Origin: Dolomedes plantarius
Taxonomy: Eukaryota; Arthropoda; Arachnida; Araneae; Dolomedidae
DNA length: 64,000 nucleotides
Reading direction: 5' to 3'
NCBI GenBank assembly: GCA_907164885.2
Contig: OU015503.1
Span: 127,187,715-127,251,714 of the forward strand
Positions 1-11,350 of the stretch are shown piece by piece. Made by a program: the position numbers and the translations under genes. The notes below the pieces were generated by a model. That model was not told the DNA's origin and ran no database searches. It saw nothing but the letters and a program-made list of their open reading frames with translations. Position 1 is the first letter of the stretch, and the number at the start of each line of letters is the position of its first letter.

Positions 1-100
1 ATAAAAATATTTATAATGCAAATTCAATATTCATAATGCAATTTCTATTACTTTGGGGGTGGGTCAGGGCCCTTTTCCCCACCCCCTGGGTGCGCCACTG
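1..100 (-). mobile_element. Truncated hAT-like transposon terminus
   Basis: The sequence ends at position 100 with a terminus that, read on the minus strand, begins CAGTGGCGCACCCAGGGGG and passes into G/C runs. This is the usual form of hAT-type ends in animals. The other end lies left of the window, so neither the inverted partner nor the 8-bp target duplication can be checked. No coding sequence is visible. The family assignment is inferred from the terminal pattern only. Confidence 0.45.
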
Positions 101-2586
101 ACGCTGTTACGCTTGGACGACAGAGAGACAGAACAACGTGAAAATGGTGCGAGAAATGCGGAAAGTGGATATGTAATGGCCATTTGAAAAGTGTATGTGC
201 AGAATGGTTTGATTTTTTTGTATTTTGAATGTATGGTTGATTTGCAATATATAATGTTCTTTTTCTAAAATTTAATTGCGTTATATTTGTAGTATACTCC
301 TAAAATACTATAGAAATAATTACGTTGCAAAAAATTAAATACATATGGATATAACACCGACATAAGGGTGGGTGACACTTGTCACCCACGCGACTGTTCG
401 TGTTACTGCTAGTGACGCAAGTACTGAAGGGTTAAGAAAGGCCACTTGTATAAAGGAATGCCTGTATTGTTTACGTACGGAAATGAGCTCTTCAATTTAG
501 TGATAAGTTAGTGAAACATTTAGTGAAACATTACAGTCCACTTAAAGTGTTACATTTCAGATTGTCTTCCCATCGTTCAGAGATGCGACTACTCAAACAT
601 TGTTTGGTTGTACTTGCTCTGGTTTATAAGCAAGTAAAATGTGGCATTTGTATTCCTTCCGGTGACGAATTAACAGCTAGTTTTATCACAGAATTTTATT
701 TTATCTTATTACAGTGTCCCCCCCCCCTCTCCGCAGTATACTTATGGGTACACCATTTTCAGGGGCGTACAACCCCTGTCCATGTCTATCAGTTACACTG
801 TACATCCATATCGTTACATAAGTGACTCCTCTTTAAAATAATACAACGCAACTCGGTTGTTTTCCATGCAATTGTATTTAATTTTATCAATTTTTAAAAG
901 TGGACGGATAAAGTTTATGATTAGAAAGTACTTATGATAAAATCATCTTTTGTATGTCAAATGACAAGTAGAGGGAATGAAGTAAACTGCACGCTATAAA
1001 TTGTATTTTATGCTCGTGGAAGTAATATTAAAGGAATAACTAGAAAAAGAGCAAAACTTTCTTCGAACTTAATGTAAAATTTTATATTTTTTTATCTGAA
1101 TAAAATTTTACAAATTTTTATGCTTCATAATCCTTAACAGATTTTTTCTCTCTTATTTAGCAGGAATTACATTTTGAAAATTCTCTTTTCAGCTAGAAGT
1201 TTTTCACCAACGTCTATTTGATTACAAAGAAAGTTCCTCATATTCTTTTTTTTCCTTCACTTAATAATCTAACATGTCTCTAATTTTTTTTTTTTAATAT
1301 TCGTCTTTAATTTTTCACGAAAAAAATATTAAGAATGTAATTTTTATGCATGCAAGAATAGATTAAAGCACTGGAGTCTCCTGGTGTTCCCTTTTTATGC
1401 AGGAAATAGTTTCCCCTCGTAAAATATTAGGCATGATGAGTCTTGATTCAGTCACATTCGACGTCGGTTAAGCACAAACACATACCTTCCCCTATTTTTT
1501 CTTATATTATAAAGCTCCATTTATTCGTTTGTCGGTTTAAGTTTTCCTCCATAAAAACATTGATTTCCTTATAATAATATCCCTAAAACGCTTCAATGGA
1601 AAATAGCACTAAATAATGACTATTAAACTTTATAAAGGTCAGCTAAAACTTCATTTATGTACTATTTTTCTTAGAAAGTAACAAAAATAAAATTTTGGGT
1701 ATTATCAAATTTGACAAGTAATGTTTACAGGAACACGCCTTAAGGCAGTCTATTTGATAAGTAAGCTTAATGCAATTACAACTACTAACGTCGTAACAAC
1801 TGGTGTACTTGCAGATTGAGAGATTAAAGAAAGATAAGTTGTGTTGAGAAGGAAAACATTCTACCGTCAGAAGAATTGTTTCACAGACGCACGTCCAGCG
1901 TCAGAACTTGTATTTAACTTGATGAACAAATTGATTTTTATTTTCATGAATTCACTTGTAGGAGAGTGGCAGTGCTGCCAACCTCTGAGAAGCGCCGAGA
2001 ACGCAGATATAGCCCTTACTACACGGAACCATAAAAGTATCAGGGCTCGAGGTAGCCTGGTGGTATATAACTCCGTTCTAATCCCAGCGAAATTACCATT
2101 ATTGACTTTCGTGTCTAGGCTGTATATGGCCACGTTAAATCCGTAAACCGGAAAGTCCTGTCATGCATTCAGAATGAAGGGTGTAGGGGCATGTAATACC
2201 TCGTGGGACAACCCCTAGGAACAGAGGAATTCTAGAAAACATCTGGCCGGCTTAAGAAATGATCCGTGGTTCCCCACATGAAATTCGTGTGTTCTCCATC
2301 GATTTTTATTATTCTTTGACTGGGGTCTTAAGCCCGCGTATCTCATATTTTCCGAAAGCTTGAGAAATCTGTGTGCTAAAAATCATGTTCATAAACGTAT
2401 CCCTTAGTGGCCATTATTTACAAATTTGACATAATAGACACAATAAGTTTTCACATAATGACCCATAGGATCGCTCCCACGTAGTGGCTGTCAACCAAAG
2501 CTAATCCTATGCTCCTATCTCAAAAACAGGCGCTTTTCTGGGAAGACGCCCGGCGTCGCAACTAAGGAATTTTCAAAGGATATATT
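101..2586. other. AT-rich stretch without a recognisable gene
   Basis: I see no exon-like coding sequence here. Short open frames on both strands look random in composition. A perfect 10-bp inverted repeat (GTGGGTGACA / TGTCACCCAC, 2-base loop) lies at 368-389. T-rich and A-rich runs are common. It is probably intergenic DNA or a far-upstream intron of the thioredoxin-repeat gene. Confidence 0.5.
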
Positions 2587-3478
2587 GGGGAAACCTTGTA
2601 CCTAGGGCCATTCTCTTTAAATAAAAATCCCATCAAGTGTAGAAAAAAAACTTGTAAATGATATTGAAAATTTTGAAAAAATTACAAATGGCCCTAGGTA
2701 CAATAACACAATTGTACCTAGGGCCAGTTATTTCCAAACACTGAAATTGTTGTTTACAATATAAAAAAAATTTGTATGCATTATTTCTTTCATGCACAAC
2801 TTCTAAAATCTTCGTAAAGAAGAAATGTTAAGTAGGTCATCTCTTAAAGGAGGAAATGTTTATTATTTCATCACTTTCTAATGTATGTTTTTTCTCCATT
2901 GTCTTCTTGATGATCCCACATAAATTTTCTGTTTCAAACACAGATTTCGTAACCTTTTTTTATCAATTACTTTTTTCAATATTTGTGCTTGATTTTCATT
3001 TTTCTCGGGGGTATCGGTGTGAATTATACACTTGTCAAGTTTTCGTCCACCTCTTTTCTACCAGAGGCCATGGTCCTAGGTACAAGACAAGATTATGGCC
3101 CTAGGTACAAGATGTTGTTGTTTATGGCAAAATGGCTTCCATAGCCAAAGACCTGCAGAAACCAAACTTTGCTTTTATAACATTTTTTCCTTTAATGATT
3201 ACAAAAAATATCTGCTATACATTAAAACATAAGTTTGCACTTAATTTCACAAAATAAGACTTCAAATTGAAGTGAAAAAATTTAGTTTTGATCATCAAAT
3301 CAAGACTTCCTTTTCTATTTAACTATAGCTTCTTCTTGCTTTCATTAAAATTGGCTGCTATGATTTGAAACAATGTTGTCATTCACTCCAATGAGTAAAA
3401 ATGCTGTAAAATAATAATTATTTAAATAAAGCATGGTGGCCCTAGGTACACGATGGCCCTAGGTACAAGGGTTTCTCC
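2587..3478. mobile_element. MITE-like element with seven copies of a 15-mer
   Basis: The ends are imperfect inverted repeats: GGGGAAACCTTGTACC on the left and GGAGAAACCCTTGTACC read inward from the right. The motif TTGTACCTAGGGCCA or its complement occurs seven times: about 2596-2610, 2689-2703, 2712-2726, 3071-3085, 3096-3110, 3436-3450 and 3454-3468. Copies cluster at the two ends and sit in both orientations, as subterminal transposase-binding sites do in some DNA transposons. There is no transposase. The target duplication is unclear (flanks TATT and TAGT). I do not recognise the superfamily. Confidence 0.55.
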
Positions 3479-5424
3479 TAGTTTGTTTGTTTCGGGAGAG
3501 TCCCATTAAAATCTAGACTAAAGCGGCCACGCGAACATTTTCTTCCTAAGAGACTAAATTAGTCGATAGATGAAGCCGCTTTTGAAATGCTTTATACCTG
3601 ATGTCTCGTTCAGCTGCAAACTGTTCAATTCAAAGTGAAACCTGTTAAGTTTTGTTTTCATAATAAATTCGCTAAGTTACAGTTAAATTCTGGCCGTCTA
3701 TTTTCAATTTTCAGAAACCCCTCGGACATAGTTCACTATTTTCCATGATATCGTTCAGAAGGCCTCAGTTTAGCCAGAAGTTGTTACAAGGGGGAAAGTA
3801 CGAGCCCTCCAGATATCGCCCGTGGAAGTGTTCGGTCAAAACGGAGATGGCACCAGAGGCTAGTGTTTGTTCAACTATACGGTGCCCCCGTTGAAAACAA
3901 CCAAAGATTCTCGTGGATAAAATGCAAATGATTTCATTTTGCATGGCAACAAATCGGAGTTCACTCCCGAAAAATCAACAAACCAAGTAACAATGTTTTT
4001 CAAAGAGCCTTTTTTGGCAAATTTCAATTTTTTATGTATTTAAACCAAAATATTAAGTATAAATTAGATTGGTTTTCATTAAAATAATAGATAATTTCCA
4101 TTTGAAATCATAGGAAAATATAATTCATGCAGTACACAACCTAGGAAACCTCTCGTAAGCCGAAATATCGTAGAGGAAAGATGCAGTTATAATTTATATG
4201 GGAAAAACTTTAAGCATTCCCAGACTCTAAAATAACTAAATCTTATTAAATAACACTTAAAACCAACTTATGGTAAGATCAGGAACAGTAAGAAGAAAAC
4301 AGCCTCCAGAAAGGGGAAATAACATATTACAGTGTATTTTTGTAAAGCCGTATTAGGAAGACATAAGGCACACTGGAACCACCATCAACACAGACAACGT
4401 TCTAACACTTGGTGACGGATGATGAGATAGGCGGAAACCGACTCAATAACATGATGAGTAGGTATTGAACATGTTGGGTTATTTAAGACTGGTATCGTAC
4501 GAGATAATGGAGATTGGACCTGATACGAAGACATGTCATCATTGTCTGAATCCATCAGAGCAGAACAGTTCTCAAAAGAATAAGTTTTAACTACAGCTAA
4601 ATGAATCCTAAATGATAAAAAGCTGCATGAAGCACACCGTAGTAAGAAGGGTCGTTTAAGCAAAAGTATAATTCTCTAGTGTACCTAATTGCCAAAGACG
4701 TAGATTCCGTCTTTGTTGGACTTCTCAACGTAGCAGAGCCACCATGATGGGATTTGCCATGCTACCCGTGCTGTTATTATATCCAAGCGTGCTATTGTTA
4801 TTACATGCTACGATTACCTTCAAACAATCCAAAAAAATTGCGCTAAAATTGTGAAAGACGCTTTTTTTTTCTATATGTAGACTGGTTTTCGCAGCACCTT
4901 GAAAATCACTGGTAAAAATTAATCGATATTCCTCTATTGGAATTATTTTTCATCCAGCGTACTTGCCCGTTAGGTCAAGCAGATGTCATAACAAGGTCGA
5001 AATCGTAGCTGCTGGCTATACTGGAGATGTATATTTATCCTAAATGATAGTTAAGTTTTTCACTTCTCTCTTTTTCGTAAAAATGAATGTATTTTCCTTT
5101 TTCCGTCAATTGAAACTCGTACAAATGTTGCTCTTTTCTAAAAGCGAGACGGCGTAGAGAAACCTTTAAAAAGTGGATGTGATAATTGTCATACATGGAA
5201 TTTATATCTATATACATGCTACAAACCGAGTTCAAATGTTATTTCTTTAAAATAATCCTGCTTTAGCGAAGGATTGAGTAGACGAGTTTCCAACTACTCT
5301 TCATTCAAAACAGATTACCCTATAATAATTTGCAAATAACATAATATTAACAGAGCCATGATAAATTAAAGAGCTATGATTAATTAATGAAGTAAGCAAA
5401 GCGATTGATACTACTTACATGCAT
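3479..5424. other. No gene recognised
   Basis: This stretch is AT-rich with scattered short open frames that have no recognisable domain. A 92-codon minus-strand frame at 4385-4663 has no recognised motif and no supporting splice pattern. Nothing here is supported as a feature. Confidence 0.45.
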
Positions 5425-6370
5425 ATATTTTCCATTTACGACAAGCTAGAAATAGGCCCTGATTTTCCATTAGGCCCGATAGGCCCGGGCCTAGGGGCCC
5501 CCGAATGTTGGGTGCCCCCCCCAAAATTTCTATTTTAAAAGAAAAAAAATTCCCAAGCAAATATTTTTTTTTAATTTTGCCTTTTTTAATAGCATTTTTT
5601 TATATATATCCTTTCAAATTTGATTGATTGGTTCATCATATTTATAGTTATATGTATGTTAGTGTATATAGGGGATAAGTTTTTCTGGTTTCATTGTATT
5701 GGTGTTTTATTGCTGAAGTTAATATGTTGTATTACTTTTTGTTATTTGATAATGTTCTAGGCTTCTACGCTTGAAATAGCCAATTCTTGGTAAAATGGTA
5801 CTTTCACACTGATTCAGGAGTATTTTGTTTCGTGTGTCAATTTTGGAAATTTTACGCCCACATCTGTATTAGGGGGCCTCCATTCCGAGTTGTGCCTATA
5901 GTCAAGAATTTTCTAAATCGGGCCCTGGCTAGAAACCTTATCTAAAATATTATCAATCTCAAAAATAATCTTACATGAGTCAAAGTTGTGGTATATCACG
6001 TTTCAAACTCCCATTTTTCCAAAAAAGCTTAACATCCTCTTTACGTTTACAAATTAAATAAAGTATTATAAATAATATTTGATAAATTAAAGTTTAAAAG
6101 TATCGTAAAGTCAAAATGGCGTATAAGAAACTTAAGGAAATTTGATGATACCTCTACATATTTAACAATTCCGTGAACGACAAGCTAGAAAACGGGTTGA
6201 AAAGTGCGTATCTCAAAAATAATTTTACAAGAGATAAAGGTACAGCACTTAAGCTTCCAACTGCACATATTTCATAAAAGGTTATCCTCTTTCCCATTAC
6301 AAATCAAGTGGTTACATTATAAATTGTTATCCAATAAATTAAGTTTTAAGAGCGAATCTTCCATTCCCAT
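5425..6370 (+). repeat. Pair of diverged direct repeats, one interrupted by a MITE
   Basis: The segment around 5425-5452 plus 5936-6130 resembles 6165-6370. Both contain ACGACAAGCTAGAAA, then a TCTCAAAAATAAT block followed by AAGAG/ATGAG-type sequence, then similar text about 70-150 bases later. The first copy is split by the hAT-like element at 5453-5927; the second is uninterrupted. The repeat type is unknown. Confidence 0.5.
5453..5927. mobile_element. hAT-like MITE with perfect 8-bp target duplication
   Basis: The 475-bp element begins TAGGCCCTGATTTT and ends with the complement of CAGGGCCCGATTT. It has GC-rich ends (AGGCCCGGGCCTAGG) and an AT-rich centre. It is flanked by a perfect 8-bp direct repeat GCTAGAAA at 5445-5452 and 5928-5935. 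The 8-bp duplication and the CAGGG-type ends fit a nonautonomous hAT element. No transposase is present. Confidence 0.8.
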
Positions 6371-7109
6371 AACTGTTATGCTCTTAAATAGTTTTCCTAA
6401 CACTGAAATTTTGGCTGGTAGCCGAATAAATGACTTTAAGAAAGAGGAAAACTTTTGCGCATACTAAAAAGAAATTTAATAAATGACTTAAACCATTTTT
6501 TTGCAAAGATTTAGACCATCTAATGTTTATGTAGATTGTTTACTTAATATTCCGTACTTTTTTTTAGAAAAGTCAAAACATGAAAGTTGCATTTTTTTTC
6601 CCTCTTCCAGGGAGGGATAGTTTTTAATATGATGAGATGCATTTCTTTATTTTATTCGCCCTTTTTTCCTACGCAATTTGAATTTACATATAATTAAAAC
6701 TGTGTAGTTAAATTAATGGCGGTAAATTATTTTTAAACAAATAAATTTCTTAAACTAATGTTAAATTTACATTTGATTCGATGTTCGATTTCTTTATTAA
6801 AGTTTTAAAATGTTTTATGCAAAATATCTCCTTAAATATTCACCAAAATGGATGCGAAATGCTGTGTTTTTTCTCTGGCCGATTCCGTGGGGAGAATGTA
6901 TAATTCAGTACTTTCGTATAAGAATTAAAAAACGGTTAATGGTTAATTAATTCTGAAGTACAAAATATTGATCAAACCGTGCCTCAATTGGACCGAAAGA
7001 AAAGCGCATTCTTAAAGCACTTAATTTCTTTAACCTGATTCTCGTAACTGTACATGTATAAAAGAAAAAAGGGTAAATAGAAACAACACAAATGACAATT
7101 TTAATTATA
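6371..7109. other. AT-rich stretch, no gene seen
   Basis: Only T-rich and A-rich sequence with short random open frames is visible. No splice-bounded coding block or repeat terminus is recognised. Confidence 0.4.
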
Positions 7110-7724
7110 CAGTGGAGTCCCGATAATCCGAAATGATTGGGACCAGACCCATTTCGGATTAACGAATTTTTCAGATTAAGCAATCATTCTTAAATTATAC
7201 TTAATTTACAAAATAGCGCGTGATTACATAAATCTATAGTTCCGTAACTGACTGACTGACTTGCACTTACATACAACTCACAGACCAAACCGCTGGACCT
7301 AAAGGGCTGAAAATTTGCATGGCGATTCTTCTTATGGTGTAGGGGTGCACTAAGAAAGATTTTTGAAAAATTGTTCTTAGATTTTTTTAAATTAAATTTT
7401 TAAGCTGTTTTTGAAACTTTCTTTAAGTTTGCATTTAAATAATAACTTGAGGTTATAAAATTTATATCACGAGAAAGATCATAAAAATTCCTTTAAAATG
7501 AAATCTTTTTCGAACCTTTACCTCGATTTTCTCATTTTTGGGGAATTTTTAAAGATTAATTTTTAGAATTTAATTTATTAAATACTGATCGAGTGATTTC
7601 TTTTTCTGGTACTTTAAATAAATTTATCGTCACGTGCATAACAACTAAATAGACAAAAAAATTTTTTTTCTTTCTAATGCAGCAGACGATTGGATATTAT
7701 CCAAAAAAAATAAATATCCCTTAT

Positions 7725-7795
7725 AATTTTATATATATATATAATATATATTATATATATATTATATATATATATATATTATATATATATATATT
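7725..7795. repeat. (TA)n tract inside the Helitron-like copy
   Basis: Alternating TA with a few TAATAT interruptions. The same tract occupies the same place in the sister Helitron-like copies, so it travels with the element. Confidence 0.8.
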
Positions 7796-7834
7796 ACATC
7801 AATTGTATACATTGATCGTAGCATTTATATAAAT

Positions 7835-9245
7835 CACTCATGGACTAAAAAATTAGCGCACCAAGAAAATTGCGGGATCGTAACGAAACTTGCAATGAAG
7901 GTACATGTCGGGGAGATATGCAAATGATTAGAAATGCAGTGTGATTGCGCATTACGTATAGCCGGTAGAGGGCATTGAACATCGTACTGTATGGAGTATT
8001 GGACCCCCTCTAGCGCGAATGCACGATGCGATACGATCGGGCATTGAGTCATACAAGTTCTGCATGATGCATTGAGACATTTCGTTCTATATTTGCTGTA
8101 ACGTTGCCTCTAGTTCGTTCAAACTCGTGGGATGCCCAACTCGTCGTCCCAAATGATCCCAGATATGCTCGATTGGAGACAAATCTGGGGATCGGGCAGG
8201 CCAAGGAAGGGTAGTAACAGTGCGGAGACAGTCTTGTGACACCCTTGCCGTATGAGGCCGAGCATTGTCTTGTTGAAAAAAGGCTCCTGGGAGCCGTTGC
8301 ATGAGTGGCAACACATGGAGTTGCAGGATTTCATGAACATACCGCTGGGCTGTCATGGTGCCACGGAACAATACTAGGGGTGACCGTGTATTGTAGGCAA
8401 TGGCACCCCATACCATCACACCAGCTGTGGGAGCGATGTATCGCTGTACAGCAAAGGCAGGATTGAAGCGTTCACCACGGGCTCTCCACACACGAACACG
8501 ATTGTCATCACTGCCGAGATTGAATCTGGATTCGTCGCTAAAGACGACCTGGTTCCATTCCGCTGCAGTCCAGTTTCCTCGTGCGCGGCAAAACTCCAAA
8601 CGGAGGCGTCGATGGGTGGGCGTCAAGGTCAGCACACGTAATGGGCGCCGCGATACCAACTGTCCTTCAGCCAGGCGCCTTCGTATGGTTCTAGAAGAGA
8701 CAGAGGCCCCTAGTGAAGGTGCTACCTGTGCCTGGTTGGCGGCCGATGAAGCAGTTGGCTGTACGCGTGCATTTCTTACGATGTGGCGGTCTTCTCGAGG
8801 ACTTGTCTGTCGAGGTCGTCCTGACCCTGGTCTTCGTGTACATGACATCTCTCGGGTCCACTGGTCCCAACACCTCCTCACAACACAATCAGAGCGGCCT
8901 AATGGACGAGCTACTCGCCTAGTTGACCACCCAGCTTCCATCATCCCGACGATTCTCCCCCTCTCAAACTGCGACAACTGCTTATATTGTCTTAGAACAC
9001 GGCGTAATGGCATCTCTATCTCAGCTCTTCCTTTGTAAATGATTCAGCACACTCAAACAAGGTTTGGTTACCTGTTTTATACTCCACAGAGTACGATGTT
9101 CAACGCCCTCTACCGGCTATACGTAATGCGCAATCACGCTGCATTTCTAATCATTTGCATATCTCCCCGACATGTACCTTCATTGCAAGTTTCGTTATGA
9201 TCCCGCAACTATTTCTTGGTGCGCTAATTTTTTTGTCCATGAGTG
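7835..9245 (-). mobile_element. Tc1-like transposon copy 1 with ~165-bp terminal inverted repeats
   Basis: The left end reads CACTCATGGACTAAAAAATT and the right end is its near-perfect complement, ending CATGAGTG before TA at 9246. The inverted repeats extend about 165 bp (7835-7999 and about 9079-9245). The insertion lies in the internal (TA)n tract of the Helitron-like copy 7233-9333. One transposase frame on the minus strand fills the centre. Confidence 0.9.
8087..9013 (-). pseudogene. Tc1-like transposase, 308 codons, C-terminus cut by a stop
   Basis: This frame encodes a DDE transposase of the Tc1/mariner superfamily, a nuclear enzyme that cuts and pastes its own element at TA sites. 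An N-terminal helix-turn-helix lies near residues 12-55 (FERGRIVGMMEAGWS), followed by a GRPR-type linker near 64-68 (GSGRPR). The catalytic core has VVFSDESRF with D160, QQDNARPH with D249, and SPIEHIWD with E282. By count 32 residues separate the second D and the E, two fewer than the classical 34. The start fits the family (MPLRRV). The frame stops at 8087-8089, where copy 2 has a TGG (Trp) codon, so about the last 30 residues are lost. All three catalytic residues are present, but the protein is probably impaired. Confidence 0.9.
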
Positions 9246-9508
9246 TATATGATATATTTGGCATTAATTGCATAAATTGACCGTTGTATTTAATTTGAAT
9301 GTACTCCTTAGCGAAGCGCGGGTTTTCAGCTAGTATTGCATATTACGTGTGATTACACAGTTTATTTTATAAGGTATGTCTAAACATTAACAAATCTCGG
9401 GTCATAACGGGTGATAAGAGAGCGGAACGCTGCCTAGTACAGCACAGTAGAGTGGAAGTTGTTCGTTTAGTAAAGTGTAGGATTTTAGACGATCAGTAGA
9501 TTGTTGAA

Positions 9509-9637
9509 ATGGTTTTGAAACAACCTGTCAACGTCTCAGACAAGAGTGAAGGTGAAGCAGACGGTGACAGCGAGCAGAGGGTACTCCACTCAGACGCCGC
9601 GGCTGCATTTGATGTAGTGCTACGCTATGTACAGTAA
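9509..9637 (+). pseudogene. C-terminal remnant of a Tigger transposase
   Basis: About 42 codons end in a stop at 9635-9637. They read as an acidic stretch (SDKSEGEADGDSEQ) followed by LHSDAAAAFDVVLRYVQ. An acidic tail followed by a HSDA..A...LRY(I/V)Q helix is typical of the very end of pogo/Tigger transposases. No upstream DDE or CENP-B-type DNA-binding part remains in this element. The call fits the Tigger-type ends at 7110 and about 11350. It is a fragment without function. Confidence 0.55.
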
Positions 9638-9821
9638 CACTCCGCCACGACCAGATCGGACACCATTTTTCTGACGCGATGGCATAATTTGGCTTCAAGG
9701 GGGAGGTATTCTTCTCTTCGACAAAAAAAAAATTAACAGACTTTTTCAAACCAATGTAGTGCAGTAATTATTAGTTCAGTACATTCTCTAACTTCTAATT
9801 TTCTTGTAATTTTCAGAAATA

Positions 9822-11233
9822 CACTCACGGACAAAAAAATTAGCGCACCAAGAAGGAGTCGTCAAAATGAAACGAAATTTTACATACGTAATGACTACTT
9901 TGATATAAGTAAATGATAAGAAAATCAAAGAAAAAGTATAATTTATTTCAGAGAAAAAGCAAAAGAACGGAGGAGTTAATACTCCGTTGGACCCCCTCTA
10001 GCGCGAATGCACGATGCGATACGATCGGGCATTGAGTCATACAAGTTCTGTATGATGTCTTGAGACATTTCGTTCCATATTTGCTGTAACCTTGCCTCTA
10101 GTTCGTTCAAACTCGTGGGATGCCCAACTCGTCGTCCCAAATGATCTCAGATATGCTCGAATGGACACAAATCTGGGGATCGGCCAGGCCAAGGAAGGGT
10201 AGTAACAGTGCGGAGACAGTCTTGTGACACCCTTGCCGTATGAGGCCGAGCATTGTCTTGTTGAAAAATGGCTCCTGGGAGCCGTTGCATGAGTGGCAAC
10301 ACATGTGGTTGCAGGATTTCATGAACATACCGCTGGGCTGTCATGGTGCCAAGGAACAATACTAGGGGTGACCGTGTATTGTAGGGAATGGCACCCCATA
10401 CCATCACACCAGCTGTGGGAGCGATGTGTCGCTGTACAGCAAAGGCAGGATTGAAGCGTTCACCACGGGCTCTCCACACACGAACACGATTGTCATCACT
10501 GCCGAGATTGAATCTGGATTCGTCGCTAAAGACGACCTGATTCCATTCCGCTGCTGTCCAGTTTCCTCGTGCGCGGCAAAACTCCAAACGGAGGCGTCGA
10601 TGGGTGGGCGTCAAGGGCAGCACACGTAATGGGCGCCGCGATACCAACTGTCCTTCAGCCAGACGCCTTCGTATGGTTCGAGAAGACACAGAGGCCCCTA
10701 GTGAAGGTGCTACATGTGCCTGGATGGCGGCCGATGAAGCAGTTGGCTGTTTTCGTGCATTTCTTACGATGCGGCGGTCTTCTCGACGACTGGTCTGTCG
10801 AGGGCGTCCTGAGCCTGGTCCTCGTGTACATGACATCTCTTGGGTCCACTGTTCCCAACACCTCCTCACAACACAATCAGAGCGGCCTAATTGACGAGCT
10901 ACTCGCCTAGCTGACCACCCAGCTTCCATCATCCCGACGATTCTCCCCCTCTCAAACTGCGACAACTGCTTATATTGTCTTCGAACACGGCGTAATGGCA
11001 TGTCTATCTCAGCTCTTCCTTTGTAAATGATTCAGCACACTCAAACAAGCTTTGGTTACCTGTTTTATACTCCACAGAGTACGATGTTCAACGCCCTCTA
11101 CCGGCTATACGTAATGCGCAATCACGCTGCATTTCTAATCATTTGCATATATCCCCGACATGTACCTTCATTGCAAGTTTCGTTACGATCCCGCAATTAT
11201 TTCTTGGTGCGCTAATTTTTTTGGCCATGAGTG
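9822..11233 (-). mobile_element. Tc1-like transposon copy 2
   Basis: The ends are CACTCACGGACAAAAAAATT on the left and its complement ending CATGAGTG on the right, flanked by TA on both sides (9820-9821, 11234-11235). The body is highly similar to copy 1 at 7835-9245. Only about the first 35 bases of the left inverted repeat match copy 1; the next ~130 bases (from about 9857) are unrelated AT-rich sequence, so this copy is asymmetric while copy 1 is symmetric. It sits inside the Tigger relic. Confidence 0.9.
9976..11001 (-). pseudogene. Tc1-like transposase with internal stop
   Basis: The frame opens with MPLRRVRRQY at 11001 and matches copy 1 throughout, with FSDESRFN, QQDNARPH and PFEHI motifs. 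A TGA at about 10147-10149 replaces the Trp codon just after PFEHI, so the main frame ends after 284 codons. The same frame continues downstream to a natural stop at 9976-9978 and ends in the usual Tc1 tail RARGGPTEY. The conserved I before the catalytic E has become F (SPIEH to CPFEH). Copies 1 and 2 are thus broken at different Trp codons. Confidence 0.9.
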
Positions 11234-11350
11234 TACTTTACATTACTTAGTATCACTGTCGTTTAATTGTAACCTTAGTTCTTTTTGACTTTGGGTTTCG
11301 CATTAAGTGGACTTTCGGATTACCGAAGTTCGGATTATCGGAACTTATAC

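Larger units (their letters stand above)
7233..9333 (+). mobile_element. Nonautonomous Helitron-like element, family 1 copy 1
   Basis: The element begins TCTATAGTTCCGTAACTGAC and ends TTTTCAGCTAG, sitting between A and T as Helitrons do; the GC-rich AGCGAAGCGCGGG block lies shortly before the CTAG end. Sister copies occur at 17117-17965, 44125-45460 and 58628-59344. They share the ACTGACTGAC block, an AAACCGCTGGACC-type block and an internal (TA)n tract. This copy is split by the Tc1 insertion at 7835-9245. No Rep/helicase gene is present. Confidence 0.65.
7110..11350 (+). mobile_element. pogo/Tigger element relic hosting nested insertions
   Basis: The left end after a TA begins CAGTGGAGTCCCGATAATCC. 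The right end near 11330-11350 is a decayed inverted copy (TTCGGATTATCGGAAC) followed by TA. Just inside both ends is a second inverted motif related to TTTCGGATTA. A C-terminal Tigger-like peptide remnant lies at 9509-9637. Between the ends sit a Helitron-like copy (7233-9333) and a Tc1 copy (9822-11233), so most of the 4.2 kb is secondary insertion. The ends and the remnant together support a pogo/Tigger identity. Confidence 0.65.

Noticed and set aside
511..825. 104-codon plus-strand frame
   Set aside because: It begins at a GTG, has no recognisable domain, and crosses a poly-C run; no splice or promoter support.
2051..2085. A-box and B-box-like words suggesting a tRNA-derived SINE
   Set aside because: The two words are only about 10 bases apart, too close for a tRNA-type promoter, and no stems are seen.
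8400..9038. 212-codon frame opposite Tc1 copy 1 (and similar ones at 10569-10910)
   Set aside because: It is the antisense shadow of the GC-rich transposase gene.
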